Source of the DNA: Trileptium ribeirensis
Lineage: Eukaryota > Nematoda > Enoplea > Enoplida > Thoracostomopsidae
DNA length: 64,000 bases
Assembly (NCBI GenBank): GCA_030248225.1
Contig: JASANE010029205.1
Location: 1-64,000, forward strand
Direction of reading: 5' to 3'
Both the position numbers and the translations under genes were made by a program. Position 1 is the first letter of the stretch. The number at the start of each line of letters is the position of its first letter. Of the stretch, positions 12,641-25,411 are shown piece after piece. The notes beneath the pieces are model-generated. The model saw only the letters and a list, made by a program, of their open reading frames with translations, had not been told where the DNA came from and searched no databases.

Positions 12641-15600
12641 TCTGCATGGTGCAACTTCCTAACACTATGCCGACACGAACCCAGCATTTCAAGGTTGGAC
12701 CAAAATTTTCGCAGTATTGGTAATTTTGCTACTTTTCTTGGTCAAACCCAAGAAGCTCTAGAGCTTAGCAGGTGCCCCTCAAGAGGTGCGTGCGGACTTC
12801 GCCCGCTTGGTTACGCATGTGTCTAGTATCTCGTATGGTTGCTGAGGTCCCCCAGGGAGGCTGATACTGACACCTGCTTGCAGGGTATAGTGACATGCCG
12901 CCATTCCCTATCTTGATATCAGTCGAAAGCTGTTCGAATCCTTAATATGAAGTAGTATGAGTATGTATCGACAAGGCCGTTTAAAATTTGTTTCGATCCT
13001 AGCCTCTTTGGGCATAAATTTGCTCAGCAAAGGTTTGACCCATGTGGAACCACAGGGTTCTGAGGTCTGTAAAAGTGTAGAGTTGAACGCGATACACCAG
13101 GCGGCGAAATTAGCGTTAATATTAAGATTCAGTTATATATTTCCTCTGCCGGTGTAAATTGGTTGAAAGAATTTGGTAACTATTGGAGTTTGATATTTTC
13201 GCGAGCATGTTAGTTTCGAGTTTTTATGGACCTTTCTCTCGCAATTCTTTTTTCCTCTTTACATGATTAGTACTAGACAAACGGCACACGTCAGAGCTTG
13301 GGATCTACACTGATCTCAGACCCTGGCGTGAGATCATGATCGGTTGACAGGACAAAACATGTAGAACATATAACCGCTGCCAGAAACGAACACTAGACAA
13401 TGAGTATTGATTTTCTGTTAAGTTTATTGTAAACTATTTACAAGAGATATAGAACCGGGAGAAACACACTATCAAAACGAACGGCGTACATTAACGAGAT
13501 AACACAAAGGTACAACGAGTTAATGAACTCAACGCCGATAACCAAGGTAAGCGAGCAAGAAGAGCAGTGTATCGGGTATCGACTATGATAAGGGTAACGC
13601 CCGATTCCCCCGAGGGGTCAAGTTCACGATGTCAAAAATCAGCTATTGCACTCGGAAAATAAGCTCCTTCGAGCTTCCAAATTTTTTCGTTTGCCATGCG
13701 AGCTAAGGTTGCAGCTCCGCTATTCAGGGGCTTCACTAAAATGAGACATAAAAGGCTAGCCCCCGCTCTGAATGCAGCGATATCGAGAGGGACTAAGTGT
13801 ATGCCAAGATTAGAACACAAACAATGACAATCGTAAAACCAACAACAGGCAACCCGTATACAGTGTGCATGAAGATTATGGTACTACACAGCGTATGATA
13901 ATACTCCCTAATTCCACGCATTCCCTTTGCTAGCATACTCGATCAGAAATTCTCCTACGGTTTGAACCAAAGAGCGATAACATCCCAAATTTGTCGTCTA
14001 TATAATCCATCTGAAGATGCTATTCCTCAATAGGCGACCAGTGTATGAGCTATAATTCCCTAGTAAATTTCATTGCCAGGCGGGCATATAACTAGTACGT
14101 TGGACATGGTGGGGTACTCCCAATTTAGAATACTTTACGAGCCAGATATAACAACCGAGAGTCATTTTGTATTACCGGATTCTATAGTGTTTGACAAATC
14201 GTATGTTACTATCTTGTAATGGAACTGACCACGCTCCGTCCGTAGCAGGAAGAACGCCATACCAGGTGCCAGCATCACAAGGGCCGAAAAGGTGCGATCC
14301 AGTATGAAGGAAGTATAATTGCTCGGTATAAAATCCGACATAATAGCATGTAAAACAAAAGACAGTACGAGGAAAAGCGTGAATAGGATAGCACCAACCC
14401 AGTCCGTCAATTTACGCTCTGGAGGATCTTCTCTCGTATGACCTTTGTCTGGCCTTAGGATGACGCTTCGATAATAATATTCATACAAAGACCGATCAAG
14501 ATTAAACCCAAACCTTCACTGAAACGAGGTAGATTCATTTAAATTTCTTTCCGATTTTGTTACTTATTTACTTATTGAGTAACCATGGGGCAACACTAAA
14601 GTTCAATCCCATCGGTTTGATATTTCGCTCGCTGATCAAGTATCGATTCATTCTAAAGCCTTCATCTCAACGCCGAGCATACACATGCGCTATCGCGTTT
14701 TTCAGATCGTATTGCGCCTTTTGTGCGGTCTCAGCAGGTTTCCGACCTATAAAAGATCTTAATGGACCATGCCATTACGCTAGATTGAACAGTACCCTAG
14801 GGAAATTTGATGTTTCGTACTTCCATTTATTCGGATAGAAAAAAGTCCTAAATTGTTGTCATCGGTCGGTAGCCCAGAGATGGGGGGCGTTCTTTTAGCT
14901 CGCAAATTCATCCTTTAGGGACATGGTCGATGAGAGCCAAGTAATTTTAACAAGTTCTTACTCGGCTCAGAGTCCCACCTAGGCCCCTATCTCTTTCTGG
15001 GCCGTGATAAGCTTAGGCAAATTCTACTGGCCAGCTTATCACTAACAATTTGCATAGACCAGTCAGCGTCTTAACCACTAATTGCCTAAGAAGTCAAATG
15101 TGGTCATTTAGAAATGCCGTGGTCAGTGCCATTATATGCCATTTAGCAATGCACTGGTCATTCGTGTTGTGTTCACGCCAATTTATATATCGCCTGCGAT
15201 TAGCCGCGGCGATGGCGGGTCCTAACGAACGATCTTTCCTTGAACCTGTTGCTCGGGAAATAAGCCGTAGCCTCGCTTTATGTGTCGTTTTTACCCATGC
15301 TACCCCAACATCGAGGGCCCCTAAAGTTGTTCCCCCGATGGTTCGCTCCAAATTTCTCATCCTACCCTTATACCAATAATTATTAACGTTTACCCATGTT
15401 TGTCGGATAAACACAAACGTGGTAATTTTGATATTTGTTACAAAATTTCCCCGTATATCGATGAGCGTGGGACTTCGGATAAGGCACGCCGAAAGTGGAT
15501 CGCGAAACTTGCGTGAAGCTGTGCCATGGTACGTTCATTTATTGGGAGCGATACTAGCACCTTGACAGTTCTTAAAGCTTTCGAAGCTGGGGTGAGAGGC

Positions 15601-16858
15601 AAGTTTCACTATCTATTTTTCTATTTTCTTAGTTTCGCGGAACCCTAAATGTCTTCGAAAGAAGATCAAATTTTGCCAATAGCTGTATAATTTAGTCTCG
15701 CTCCTGCATTTAATGCCGCGCTATAGTTGCTGTTCGAACCCTAGTAATTTTAGGATTTCTCGACCGAAATAATTTTGACTTCGGTCGCTCGATTTGAAAA
15801 CTCTGTTTACATAGCTACAGAGCCGATATACGATAACACGGCGCTAGTTGTAATTTTTCGATGTGGGGGCCTAAGCTTGGCCCTTTGTGAGTTCGTTTCG
15901 AGCTATGACCCTGACGCTCAGCTAGCGTAATAGGGAACTACCATATCCCAAAACTACACATGCAACCACTGCATGGAACTTAAATCAAACCTAACAAATT
16001 TTAGATTACGGTAGAAATCCTAACTGTATCATTTCGCACGACCTGCATATTTTTGTCGCTGAGGATAAACCTTAGCCCTAATAAGTTTCGACTGCTTAGA
16101 TTCTAAAACGACCAGCAACTAGACCGGAACAACGTCAAATAAAAATCGAATCACAACTATTTCTAGTGAAATTTACTCTAGAAGCTTGCCACTAAGCGTG
16201 GTTCATACTTGACCAAAACATCCCTACCTAAAGTTATTGTTATCATGCTTTAAATGGTCAAGATTACCACGGCAGCGTGCAGTCCGTACCCTGAGTAAAA
16301 GTTGAGATTTAATTCATGGCCTACTATTATTGCCTAAGAAGGATAACTAATCACTAGGTTAATGAAGACATCTGGCTGAAAATGTACAACCGTTTTTTTA
16401 GGTTTTGTCTGGCTGGGAGAATCTCCTGGCTCTCCCTACTCCCATCTCCTATAGGTGAGGTACCACTACTACTTAATCTCTAAGCCGACAACAGCGACCA
16501 TTATATTATGAAGCCGGTAACTTGAATAAACTAAGTTTCCCAGTTTCCACAAAGCACTATTTAAATGTGGTGAGAGTGTACTCCTTCGTAAAGCGACGTT
16601 TCAATGATTCGGACATAGCCATTTTTGTGTGGCCTGAGGGTATTTCCAGTCTAATAAGCCCAGCATTGGTTGGGGTAATTCCCAAAACGGTAAATTGTCC
16701 CGTCCGAGCCCTAAACTATTGTTGATAGCCATTAAACTATAAAATTAGTAACTGGCGTAAAGCTAAGATTCTACCGAGTACTTATTTACAACACGGTAAG
16801 TGTATAACTGCAAATGTAATCGACATCCTTACACATCGACGATACCGCTTTTTGTGTG
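12641..16858. other. Intergenic, no supported gene
   Basis: Only short frames occur. A minus-strand frame at 14488-14162 could encode two hydrophobic helices, but it has no recognisable family, no splice context I can defend, and no paralogue here. I leave it uncalled. Confidence 0.35.
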
Positions 16859-18204
16859 GACTGGGTAATTCCTAAGCTATTACAAAGGTTAAGTATCCCT
16901 GACATTACTGATACTTGCGGAACCCCGATGAACCTAAAGATTGAAGGACTAGATACACAATTTTGCAACACTAACAATACACAATTTTGGGTTGGTCGAC
17001 GATTTCCGCTATCAAACTGTAAGAAATCTAGTCACCGCCCAATTGGAGAAGACTGGGTAATTACTAAGCTATTACAAAGGTTAAGTATCCCTGACATTAC
17101 TGATACTTGCGGAACCCCGATGAACCTAAAGATTGAAGGACTAGATACACAATTTTGCAACACTAACAATACACAATTTTGGGTTGGTCGACGATTTCCG
17201 CTATCAAACTGTAAGAAATCTAGTCACCGCCCAATTGGAGAAGACTCGTTTATTAATAATATATTACAAAGGTTAAGTATCCCTGACATTACTGATACTT
17301 GCGGAACCCCGATGAACCTAAAGATTGAAGGACTAGATACACAATTTTGCAACACTAACAATACACAATTTTGGGTTGGTCGACGATTTCCGCTATCAAA
17401 CTGTAAGAAATCTAGTCACCGCCCAATTGGAGAAGACTGGGTAATTACTAAGCTATTACAAAGGTTAAGTATCCCTGACATTACTGATACTTGCGGAACC
17501 CCGATGAACCTAAAGATGGAAGGACTAGATACACAATTTTGCAACACTAACAATACACAATTTTGGGTTGGTCGACGATTTCCGCTATCAAACTGTAAGA
17601 AATCTAGTCACCGCCCAATTGGAGAAGACTGGGTAATTACTAAGCTATTACAAAGGTTAAGTATCCCTGACATTACTGATACTTGCGGAACCCCGATGAA
17701 CCTAAAGATGGAAGGACTAGATACACAATTTTGCAACACTAACAATACACAATTTTGGGTTGGTCGACGATTTCCGCTATCAAACTGTAAGAAATCTAGT
17801 CACCGCCCAATTGGAGAAGACTGGGTAATTACTAAGCTATTACAAAGGTTAAGTATCCCTGACATTACTGCTACTTGCGGAACCCCGATGAACCTAAAGA
17901 TGAAAGGACTAGATACACAATTTTGCAACACTAACAATACACAATTTTGGGTTGGTCGACGATTTCCGCTATCAAACTGTAAGAAATCTAGTCACCGCCC
18001 AATTGGAGAAGACTGGGTAATTACTAAGCTATTACAAAGGTTAAGTATCCCTGACATTACTGATACTTGCGGAACCCCGATGAACCTAAAGATTGAAGGA
18101 CTAGATACACAATTTTGCAACACTAACAATACACAATTTTGGGTTGGTCGACGATTTCCGCTATCAAACTGTAAGAAATCTAGTCACCGCCCAATTGGAG
18201 AAGA
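16859..18204 (+). repeat. 192-bp tandem array, 7 copies
   Basis: Seven head-to-tail copies of a 192-bp unit, each starting GACTGGGTAATTACTAAGC and ending CCCAATTGGAGAA. Copies are about 97-99 percent identical. Copies 4 to 6 share GATGGAAGG or GATGAAAGG in place of GATTGAAGG. Copy 3 carries a patch of about 15 changed bases right after its start. Because 192 is divisible by three, one frame stays open through the array (468 codons, 16856-18262, repeat unit 64 aa). Nothing suggests that the frame is used: the copies show no excess of silent changes and there is no domain similarity that I know. Most likely a young minisatellite. Confidence 0.95.
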
Positions 18205-20369
18205 TTTTTTGTCGCCCCTCATTTTTCTAATTTTGTCTCGGCACCAAATCGGAAAAGCTTGACAACTTTATCTACCATAAACTGGGAACCCCGTATGACA
18301 GAGTCTGAAAACAATGGGAAACCATCTGTCAAACTGGAACGAAGGTCCAAATTTTACCCTTTCTTTCATCAATTTTAATCTTTTTTACGTGTGGCAAGCC
18401 AGAAGTTCCCACGTCGAAGCGCTTTAACCCGAGAAGTGTCGAATATTATTACTAAAATAATTAAATATTATGGCCAACAGAGGACTGGATAAAGAATACG
18501 TTAATAGTATAACGGGTCCCATGCAGCTACTTACAATTGGAGTAAAAATAATGTGGCAAGATGAGAGAAAGTAGATATCAATTTCGACACTATAGAGTAT
18601 GAAAAGCATAAAACGGAAGGACAACTTTTCTAGCGGCTTAACGGCTGGGCGGATTGAGACCCACCTTGGCTCGTTAGATTTCTTGAAATCCGGGCTACAT
18701 AAGTACAGATTACCGGAGATGCTCCTGAAAAAAGAGAGTGGCTATGACACTCCTGGTCAAAGGACAGTATAGCTGCAAAAAGGCACGAGTGAACTTTCGT
18801 TGTACCCTTGCACTAAACGAAGAATAAGATAAGAAATTATAATGTTCCTCAGTTGTAGTTGTGCCTAAGTAACGCAGTCGCGCTAAGATGCCGATAAAAG
18901 TCGTGCAATGGAAAATCGTAAAGAGTTGCAAACGCCGTGATCGCACTGATATTGAGCGATTTTGTCAGCACCATGGCTCCAAACGGTTAGAGCGACAGGA
19001 GATGCGACCAGAAAACGATAAAGCAGGTTGGCGCAAGAATAGAGGAATTAACGGTTGAGATGAGAATAGCAATAAGACAATCAATCATAGATCTAAGTAC
19101 GGTTAAATGACAGCAACAACCTAATTTTTGCGTAAGTAGCGGTTGTTTGAACAGATGAAGGAGGTATTTATTAAGATAACTCGACAACCATGAACCGCTT
19201 CCTTCAAATTGAACTCGTTGGAAAGCCAACCAAATTTCGCACCGAAAAGAATTCGAATTCCTAACCGGTGACCAATTGCACCTCATCGATACCGTGCCCG
19301 GTTCTCTCGGTTACTAAAAGTTGTTCAAGTGTATTGTCGTACTTATTTATTGTTTTCCATTTAGGTTAACCACTGTGAAATAGTTTGATGAAAGCTGTTG
19401 TCATCCCCAGTAGATTTACTATTTCTACGTTTCATTATCCCCTAGCTAATTTCAACATCGTTGCCACTCGCCTCTTGGTGAATGGCCGGTAAAAGCTTCC
19501 CATTCCCGAACGGTCGTGTGTTTGATCCGATGTAATTAAGAAAGTGGCAGTAAAATTTCCAATCCTATCGAAATCCTTAAAGGCATACAAACCTTCACCT
19601 TTGCTTCTCCTCATCCTCTGGCTGATCCATTCTTAAACCTAACACATGTATAAATGCGTAAACAGAATACGTTCTCCCTTTTAAAAGCGTAACTTAACTT
19701 GCGTGTTAAGTGAGTAAACTTAACCTGCGCCCGCTGACTATCCTATTTTGTTATTTGAAAAAATTGTGTTGCCGAACTCTATCAAGTCAAGCAAAAATTT
19801 GCTGTTTTCTGTTTACGAACATTAAAATTGTTTACCAAGGAAATTTTGTCGCGTTTGAATTATGGAGGGTTATGTTCGCAAACATAATGACAAAATACAG
19901 GGCCCTTTCGTTTATGCCGTCGCATTTACATTGAATTTGTTCGCGAACAGATACGAATCCTAAGCGAAAATTAATAATTGTCGTAGAACTGTTATTGGCC
20001 GTATGCGAATCATTACTTCTGGGCTAGCAATGAATCGAATCCCTATTATTATTTGTTCGCTAACAACGGATGTGGATTCGACATCGGGTTTTACAAAATA
20101 ATATAGTTAGTGGGCGCAGGTTAAGTTTAGTCTTGCATAACATGGAATAAACATAACATTGAAAACGGTTAAAAGGCACGCCTGCAGAAACGGAAAAATA
20201 TTAGAGTGTACATTTTCATGCAGAGATACAAAGCAATTCGAGCCCATAAAGCCATGGGTTTTGGTCTGCGAAAGAAGTGTATCGCACCACCGGACTTTGG
20301 GGCGTAATTTATACGCCTTGTCGGCATCTTCAAGTCCATAACGCACCTTGATGGAGACAGCAGCCAAGG
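18205..20369. other. Intergenic, no supported gene
   Basis: AT-rich sequence with short frames only. No recognisable domain, RNA gene or repeat beyond scattered low-complexity stretches. Confidence 0.35.
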
Positions 20370-20555
20370 TAACGTTTCGGAACCACGGTTTTATTCATAC
20401 TCAGATCTTGATGATCATTAAAATGAGTAAAACCATTTTGTTATGATTTAGGAATCTATAGCATCAGTACAATTTGCGAACAATTTCTTAAGTATTTTAA
20501 GGGCACAGTTTTATTCATACTCGGAGCTATAATTAGAGTGAATAAAAGCATCTTG
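20370..20555. repeat. Dispersed repeat, copy 2 (interrupted by a MITE)
   Basis: Second copy of the repeat at 12473-12640. The unit ends AAGCATCTTG and is cut by the MITE at 20556. It resumes with TTGTTGTGATCTTAG at 20981. Confidence 0.75.
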
Positions 20556-20980
20556 TACAGCGTTTACGTTATAAAGGACCCCCATGTGAAAGTTTTGTCC
20601 ACCCTGAGTGTCTCTTCCACCATAAATTACATGGTGTCTTAGACACCATGGTTTTTCTGACGGTCTTTTCAGATAGTATACATAGGCAGTGTACTGTCGG
20701 TGTTAGTATGGTGTAGACTACACCATAAATTTTATATGGCGTTAGCTACACAATGCTGTTATTTACACGCTATATATAATGGATTGGTGAATGGTGTCCT
20801 TGACACCGCCATAAAAAATAATAGGTAGATTAAGACACTATAGCTACGTGAATGGTGTCTCATACACCATCTTTTGCATCACATACTGTGGGTATATACC
20901 GTATACCACTGTATGGTGTGGTCTAGACTATAGGGGGACACAACTTTCACATGGGGGTACTTTATAAAGTAAACGCCGCA
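20556..20980. mobile_element. MITE, family 1 copy a (425 bp)
   Basis: The terminal inverted repeats are about 45 bp. The left end starts TACAGCGTTTACGTTATAAA and the right end, reverse complemented, starts TGCGGCGTTTACTTTATAAA; both continue with a C-run and ATGTGAAAGTT. A 3-bp direct repeat TTG flanks it (20553-20555 and 20981-20983), and the uninterrupted site is visible at about 12590 (CACTTTGTTGTGAT). There is no coding capacity. Inside are at least four dyads of the form GGTGT-N5-ACACC at 20633, 20710, 20793 and 20854. TSD length would fit PIF/Harbinger or CMC-type elements; superfamily is not decided. Confidence 0.88.
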
Positions 20981-20983
20981 TTG

Positions 20984-21700
20984 TTGTGATCTTAGCACAA
21001 GGCCAAGCAACCGAGTTATTAGAACTACCATAAGCTGCCTTTTATCCTTTTAATACTACTCTTATATTATTTATGACATTTTCCAGAATATTTTATGACA
21101 TTAATGGCTGCACGTTGAGAAGAGATAAAAATGATTTCAAGATTATTTTGGTGGGAAATCAGTATCTCTTTGAAAATAAACCACTGATGGTCACAAGGAC
21201 AAACAATCCGCGGAGGGTCAGATCGAAGATCTATCGCCGAGGTTAGTTTTTAAAAATATGCAAAAATAAAAGTTTGACGCAGCTTCTGAAATGGTACAGC
21301 ATTGATATAGATGGTGCAATTCCTTGAAACTTTATTACGTGTTCCTGTGATGTTTTGCCCAAATTGGAAGCCGAGTTATGAGCAAAGACTCTCTGGCATT
21401 TTCAAAGGTTCACTAAGTAAGAATCCTAGTTACCGACTGGCCCTAGCGAACTTGCACATTAGTACAATGATAAAACTGTGCCCTAAACGCTGGAAGCATG
21501 ATCTCAAACATCTTTAAGTGAACTAGCACGACGTTTTGACTATAATTTCGGGTGGGGCAATTTTGTGTTACATTTGGAGATCCAATATTTAACCAACTTT
21601 AGCGCCCGCGCAGACATAACGAACTTTTTTTATAGTTCTGTAACCATACTCTAGATTAGGCTCCGGAGGGGCATCCGGAATTCATAAGGAAACGGCGTAA
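20984..21700. other. Spacer between two MITEs, no gene
   Basis: The first bases finish the interrupted dispersed repeat. The rest shows no supported coding sequence or repeat. Confidence 0.35.
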
Positions 21701-22210
21701 TGCGGCGTTCACGTTATAATGTCCCCAACGTTTGGAACCTATGTGCCCCACACAGTGTCAGACACACTGTTGACAACAGGGTGTCTTAGACACCCCCATG
21801 TTTTTAATAAATTTTTTCAACGGTAGCTAGTTACGCGTATTACCGCTTACCGACAGTGTCAGGCACACCGTGTCTTCTGGCAGTTTTATTGACAGTGTTC
21901 GGAATTATTTGAGCAGTGTTCATATGGGCTAGATACAAATATGGAGAATTTAGGAAAAACTCCACAGGACAGTTGACTAATAAACCGCATTAGCTACAGA
22001 CGGTGTCCGTTATAGTTAATTCGCGCCAAATCGGTAGCTAAGGATGTGTACGACACTGTCTAGAAAAAATGTAGTAGCTAAGGGTGTGCCGTACACCCTC
22101 GGCATTTGATATACAGTATGGGTGTCACCCTGACTGTCTATACGGTAGGGTCAAGACTACAGTGGGTCAAAAGTTCCAAACAGCGGGTACATTATAACGT
22201 GAACGCCGCA
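21701..22210. mobile_element. MITE, family 1 copy b (510 bp)
   Basis: Ends in near-perfect inverted repeats starting TGCGGCGTTCACGTTATAAT and continuing to a shared GTTTGGAAC. It is flanked by a 3-bp TAA duplication (21698-21700, 22211-22213). Its first 20 bases match the ends of the element at 20556-20980, but the interior differs in length and sequence. It too carries dyads GGTGT-N5-ACACC (21780, 22083) and AGTGT-N5-ACACT (21754). Non-autonomous. Confidence 0.88.
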
Positions 22211-22213
22211 TAA

Positions 22214-23097
22214 AGCTAGCCTAAAGGGAATTTACATTGTTCAGCTGTACCAAAATTTGAATCACTAAGAAATGACTATTTTATTGATAAATTTGCCAAA
22301 AACCCTGCTATTGAGGTAACCGGACCACGAATGCATTTGGAACTTGCGGCATCCGAACGCATACCTTGAGCATCAGTTTTCTCTTTGCGCAATCAACAGT
22401 TTTCTCCACTCAACAGGGTATAATGTTACGACCCGGTTACTGCATGGGCAAGAGAAATATGTTAAAATATTGTTGACCGGTCAGCACTATTTTCAAGTAA
22501 CGATTTTAGTGGAATCTCCTACGTTCATGTTTAAAATTTACCTCGTTCCCTGGGACCATGCTCGAACTCGTTAGCAACAAATTGATAGGATTACAACGCA
22601 TACAATTGTGCGTATTATTATTGTTATATAGTGCCTAACTATAATAGTTATAATATATACTGTAACAAAATGCATGTGTTATCATACAAAAAAACGGAAA
22701 ATTAAAGATAACGCGATAAAACAAAATAATACAGTAGTACATTGGTCAAGGAACGTCACCCCCAAGCTCAAGTGATTCCGATCTTAGAATTTTCTCCATG
22801 ATGGTAGCCCTGGGCCGGGCCTGATGCTCTGCTCGAGAACCGGGTCGATATAGGCAAATTTTGTGTGCTCGACGTAACAGTGACAAATTTTATGACACAC
22901 CCAGATTTGGTAGGGCCCACAAAGCCCCTCGTCCTCTTTCCAATCGATATCGGTTGTTCGACCACACGCGCAGCAAGACCGCCGAACGTTGAATTAGACT
23001 AAAAGATTTTGAAAACCGACTCTGTATTCCATAAGCCTACAGCGAGATCCGACTCCAAGAAATTACTGTTAATAAATTTTGTAACCGTGATCAGCTT
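22214..23097. other. Intergenic, no supported gene
   Basis: Short frames only; AT-rich with a TATA-rich stretch near 22600-22740. Confidence 0.3.
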
Positions 23098-23545
23098 TGG
23101 AAAAATTTTCCGAGTTCCTAACACAAGTCAACAAGCAAGTAAAACTTTGGATCTAACTATATCCAAATGATTTTATTGTGAAAGCTATATCAAAGAGAAC
23201 CAGAATGATTTAGAAAAATTTTGCAAGCTCCTAACACAAGTCAACAAGGAAGTAAAACTTTGGATCTAGCTATATACAAATGATTTTATTGTGAAAGCTA
23301 TATCAAAGAGAACCAGATTGATTTAGAAAAATTTGGCAAGCTCCTAACACAAGTCAACAAGCAAGTAAAACTTTGGATCTAACTATATCCAAATGATTTT
23401 ATTGTGAAAGCTATATCAAAGAGAACCAGAATGATTTAGAAAAATTTTGCAAGCCCCCAACACAAGTCAACAAGCAAGTAAAACTTTGGATCTAACTATA
23501 TCCAAATGATTTTATTGTGATATCAAAGAGAACCAGAATGATTAT
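23098..23545. repeat. 113-bp tandem array, about 4 copies
   Basis: The phrase CCTAACACAAGTCAACAAG recurs at 23117, 23230 and 23343, and as a CCCCAACAC variant at 23456, a constant 113-bp period. The last copy lacks six bases (AAGCTA) inside GTGAAAGCTATATC. Stops occur in each unit, so it does not code. Confidence 0.93.
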
Positions 23546-24943
23546 TTTACGACGCACACCAACTAAACTTGATTTCTATAAAGATTACAGGAACTATGTG
23601 ACGTCTACGAAGCGGGTCAAGAAAAATGGATGTGGAATTAAACTTAGAGGCATTAACTAGCTGAAATCAACACAATAATAGTTCAGGAAGATATCGATAC
23701 TCAATTTTACCTAAGGATTTTCTCTCGGGGAAAATAATCCTACTTTTCCTAATGCCACACCGCCCTTACAAGCCTTGATCCTGGCGGGAAGTACCGGCTG
23801 AACTCGTTCTTCGCGAAGCTATAGATAATTGATTCCCTTTGAACGCGAAATCAACGAGATTGACGGAAAATCAAAATTAACAATTAACATCAAGCTATGA
23901 CTATTAATTAAATATTACTACAATTTAAAAAAGCACATGTTCTGCTCACTGCCAACTTTGAATTCCGACATAGTTTATCCGTATTCGTCCAGATTTAGTA
24001 CATATCAACATGCAAACATTGCACGTTTACATATTTGCTGACGTGATGTATTTTTAACATTATATCTTCAGCAGTTGGGCACCAGGCGGGGTCAAAACTC
24101 CTCCGGGGTAAGGGGCGTATAGCACTTCTGTGGGTAAGAGTATTACAGTATCTTAATACATCAAAGTGTGTTGGTGATTTCAGGACGTTATAGTACACTT
24201 GTGTGCTTTTATTACTCGAACAGGAAACTGAACAAATCAGACAAATCTGTACTTCATGATCATGTTAAGGTTACAAATTTAGCTCTTTTAAAAACAACAC
24301 AATACACTGACAAAATATACAAAAGACCCACGTTTTGGTGTATTAGTGCAAGTTCGAACTTGCTCTTTAGGCAATGCGCAACACGCAAGCGAGGATGAAA
24401 CGAAGCGAGCGTGGCTTCACTTTTAGGTTATTGTGTTTATGCGCGAATAAACTTCATGACCCTGGCAACCATCCTATTTTGTATTTTTGGATTAAAATTT
24501 GTTACGGGACGCTTTTTGGTCCATTGAAAAGCACGTAAAACTGTTCGCCAACACAGCGCTCGCGATTGAAATCTAACCGTTTTGTGTTCACGAAAAGTGA
24601 AGTAAAATTATGTTCGAGAACGAAAATTTGTCGATTTGATTGTGACGTCACTTTTGCATTAAATTTGTTCGCGAACACTGTATAATCCAAATTTAAATGA
24701 TAATGCATTAGGGAACAGAAATTCTGCAAACTGAAATCGCCAAAATTCTGTTCGAACACAAGGTCTAATTTCTGGCACTCGATATGATTTTGCCAATTTT
24801 CGGCTATGGAAAAACGCGATGAAATTAAGCCTGTTTTCCGTAACAAAGGTTTGCGATTCGATATCGGTAATGGCAGAATAGGATGGTTGGCGAGGTCGCC
24901 GTAAATTTACTTACGCACTAATGACTTTTAACAAGTTGTGTGT
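23546..24943. other. Intergenic, no supported gene
   Basis: No recognisable gene. Phrases built around GTTCGCGAACA recur near 24540-24680 and resemble those at 19780-19950, hinting at another diverged dispersed repeat. Confidence 0.3.
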
Positions 24944-25411
24944 GATGAACCATATTCGGCCTTACAGCGGCCCAGGGAGTGGTCCAGCAATAATCCGTGG
25001 CCAGTAAAGTTGTAGATCTCGAGAAGCTAAGTCTGTATCTATTATGCGATGTAACCTTGTGATGAACCATATTCGGCCTTACAGCGGCCCAGGGAGTGGT
25101 CCAGCAATAATCCGTGGCCAGTAAAGTTGTAGATCTCGAGAAGCTAAGTCTGTATCTATTATGCGATGTAACCTTGTGATGAACCATATTCGGCCTTACA
25201 GCGGCCCAGGGAGTGGTCCAGCAATAATCCGTGGCCAGTAAAGTTGTAGATCTCGAGAAGCTAAGTCTGTATCTATTATGCGATGTAACCTTGTGATGAA
25301 CCATATTCGGCCTTACAGCGGCCCAGGGAGTGGTCCAGCAATAATCCGTGGCCAGTAAAGTTGTAGATCTCGAGAAGCTAAGTCTGTATCTATTATGCGA
25401 TGTAACCTTGT
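24944..25411 (-). repeat. 117-bp tandem array, 4 copies
   Basis: Four essentially identical head-to-tail units starting GATGAACCATATTCGGCC at 24944, 25061, 25178 and 25295. The period is divisible by three, so a minus-strand frame (unit 39 aa) stays open through it. The near-perfect identity points to recent amplification rather than selection on a protein. Confidence 0.95.

Noticed and set aside
14162..14488. Minus-strand membrane protein with two hydrophobic helices
   Set aside because: A single short frame in AT-rich DNA easily gives hydrophobic runs. No family, splice site or paralogue supports it.
16856..18262. A 468-codon repetitive protein
   Set aside because: The frame is a by-product of a 192-bp tandem repeat. 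Changes among the copies show no preference for silent sites, and no signal peptide or domain is seen.
23098..25411. CRISPR-like arrays
   Set aside because: Units are 113 and 117 bp, contiguous and without unique spacers. The context is eukaryotic.
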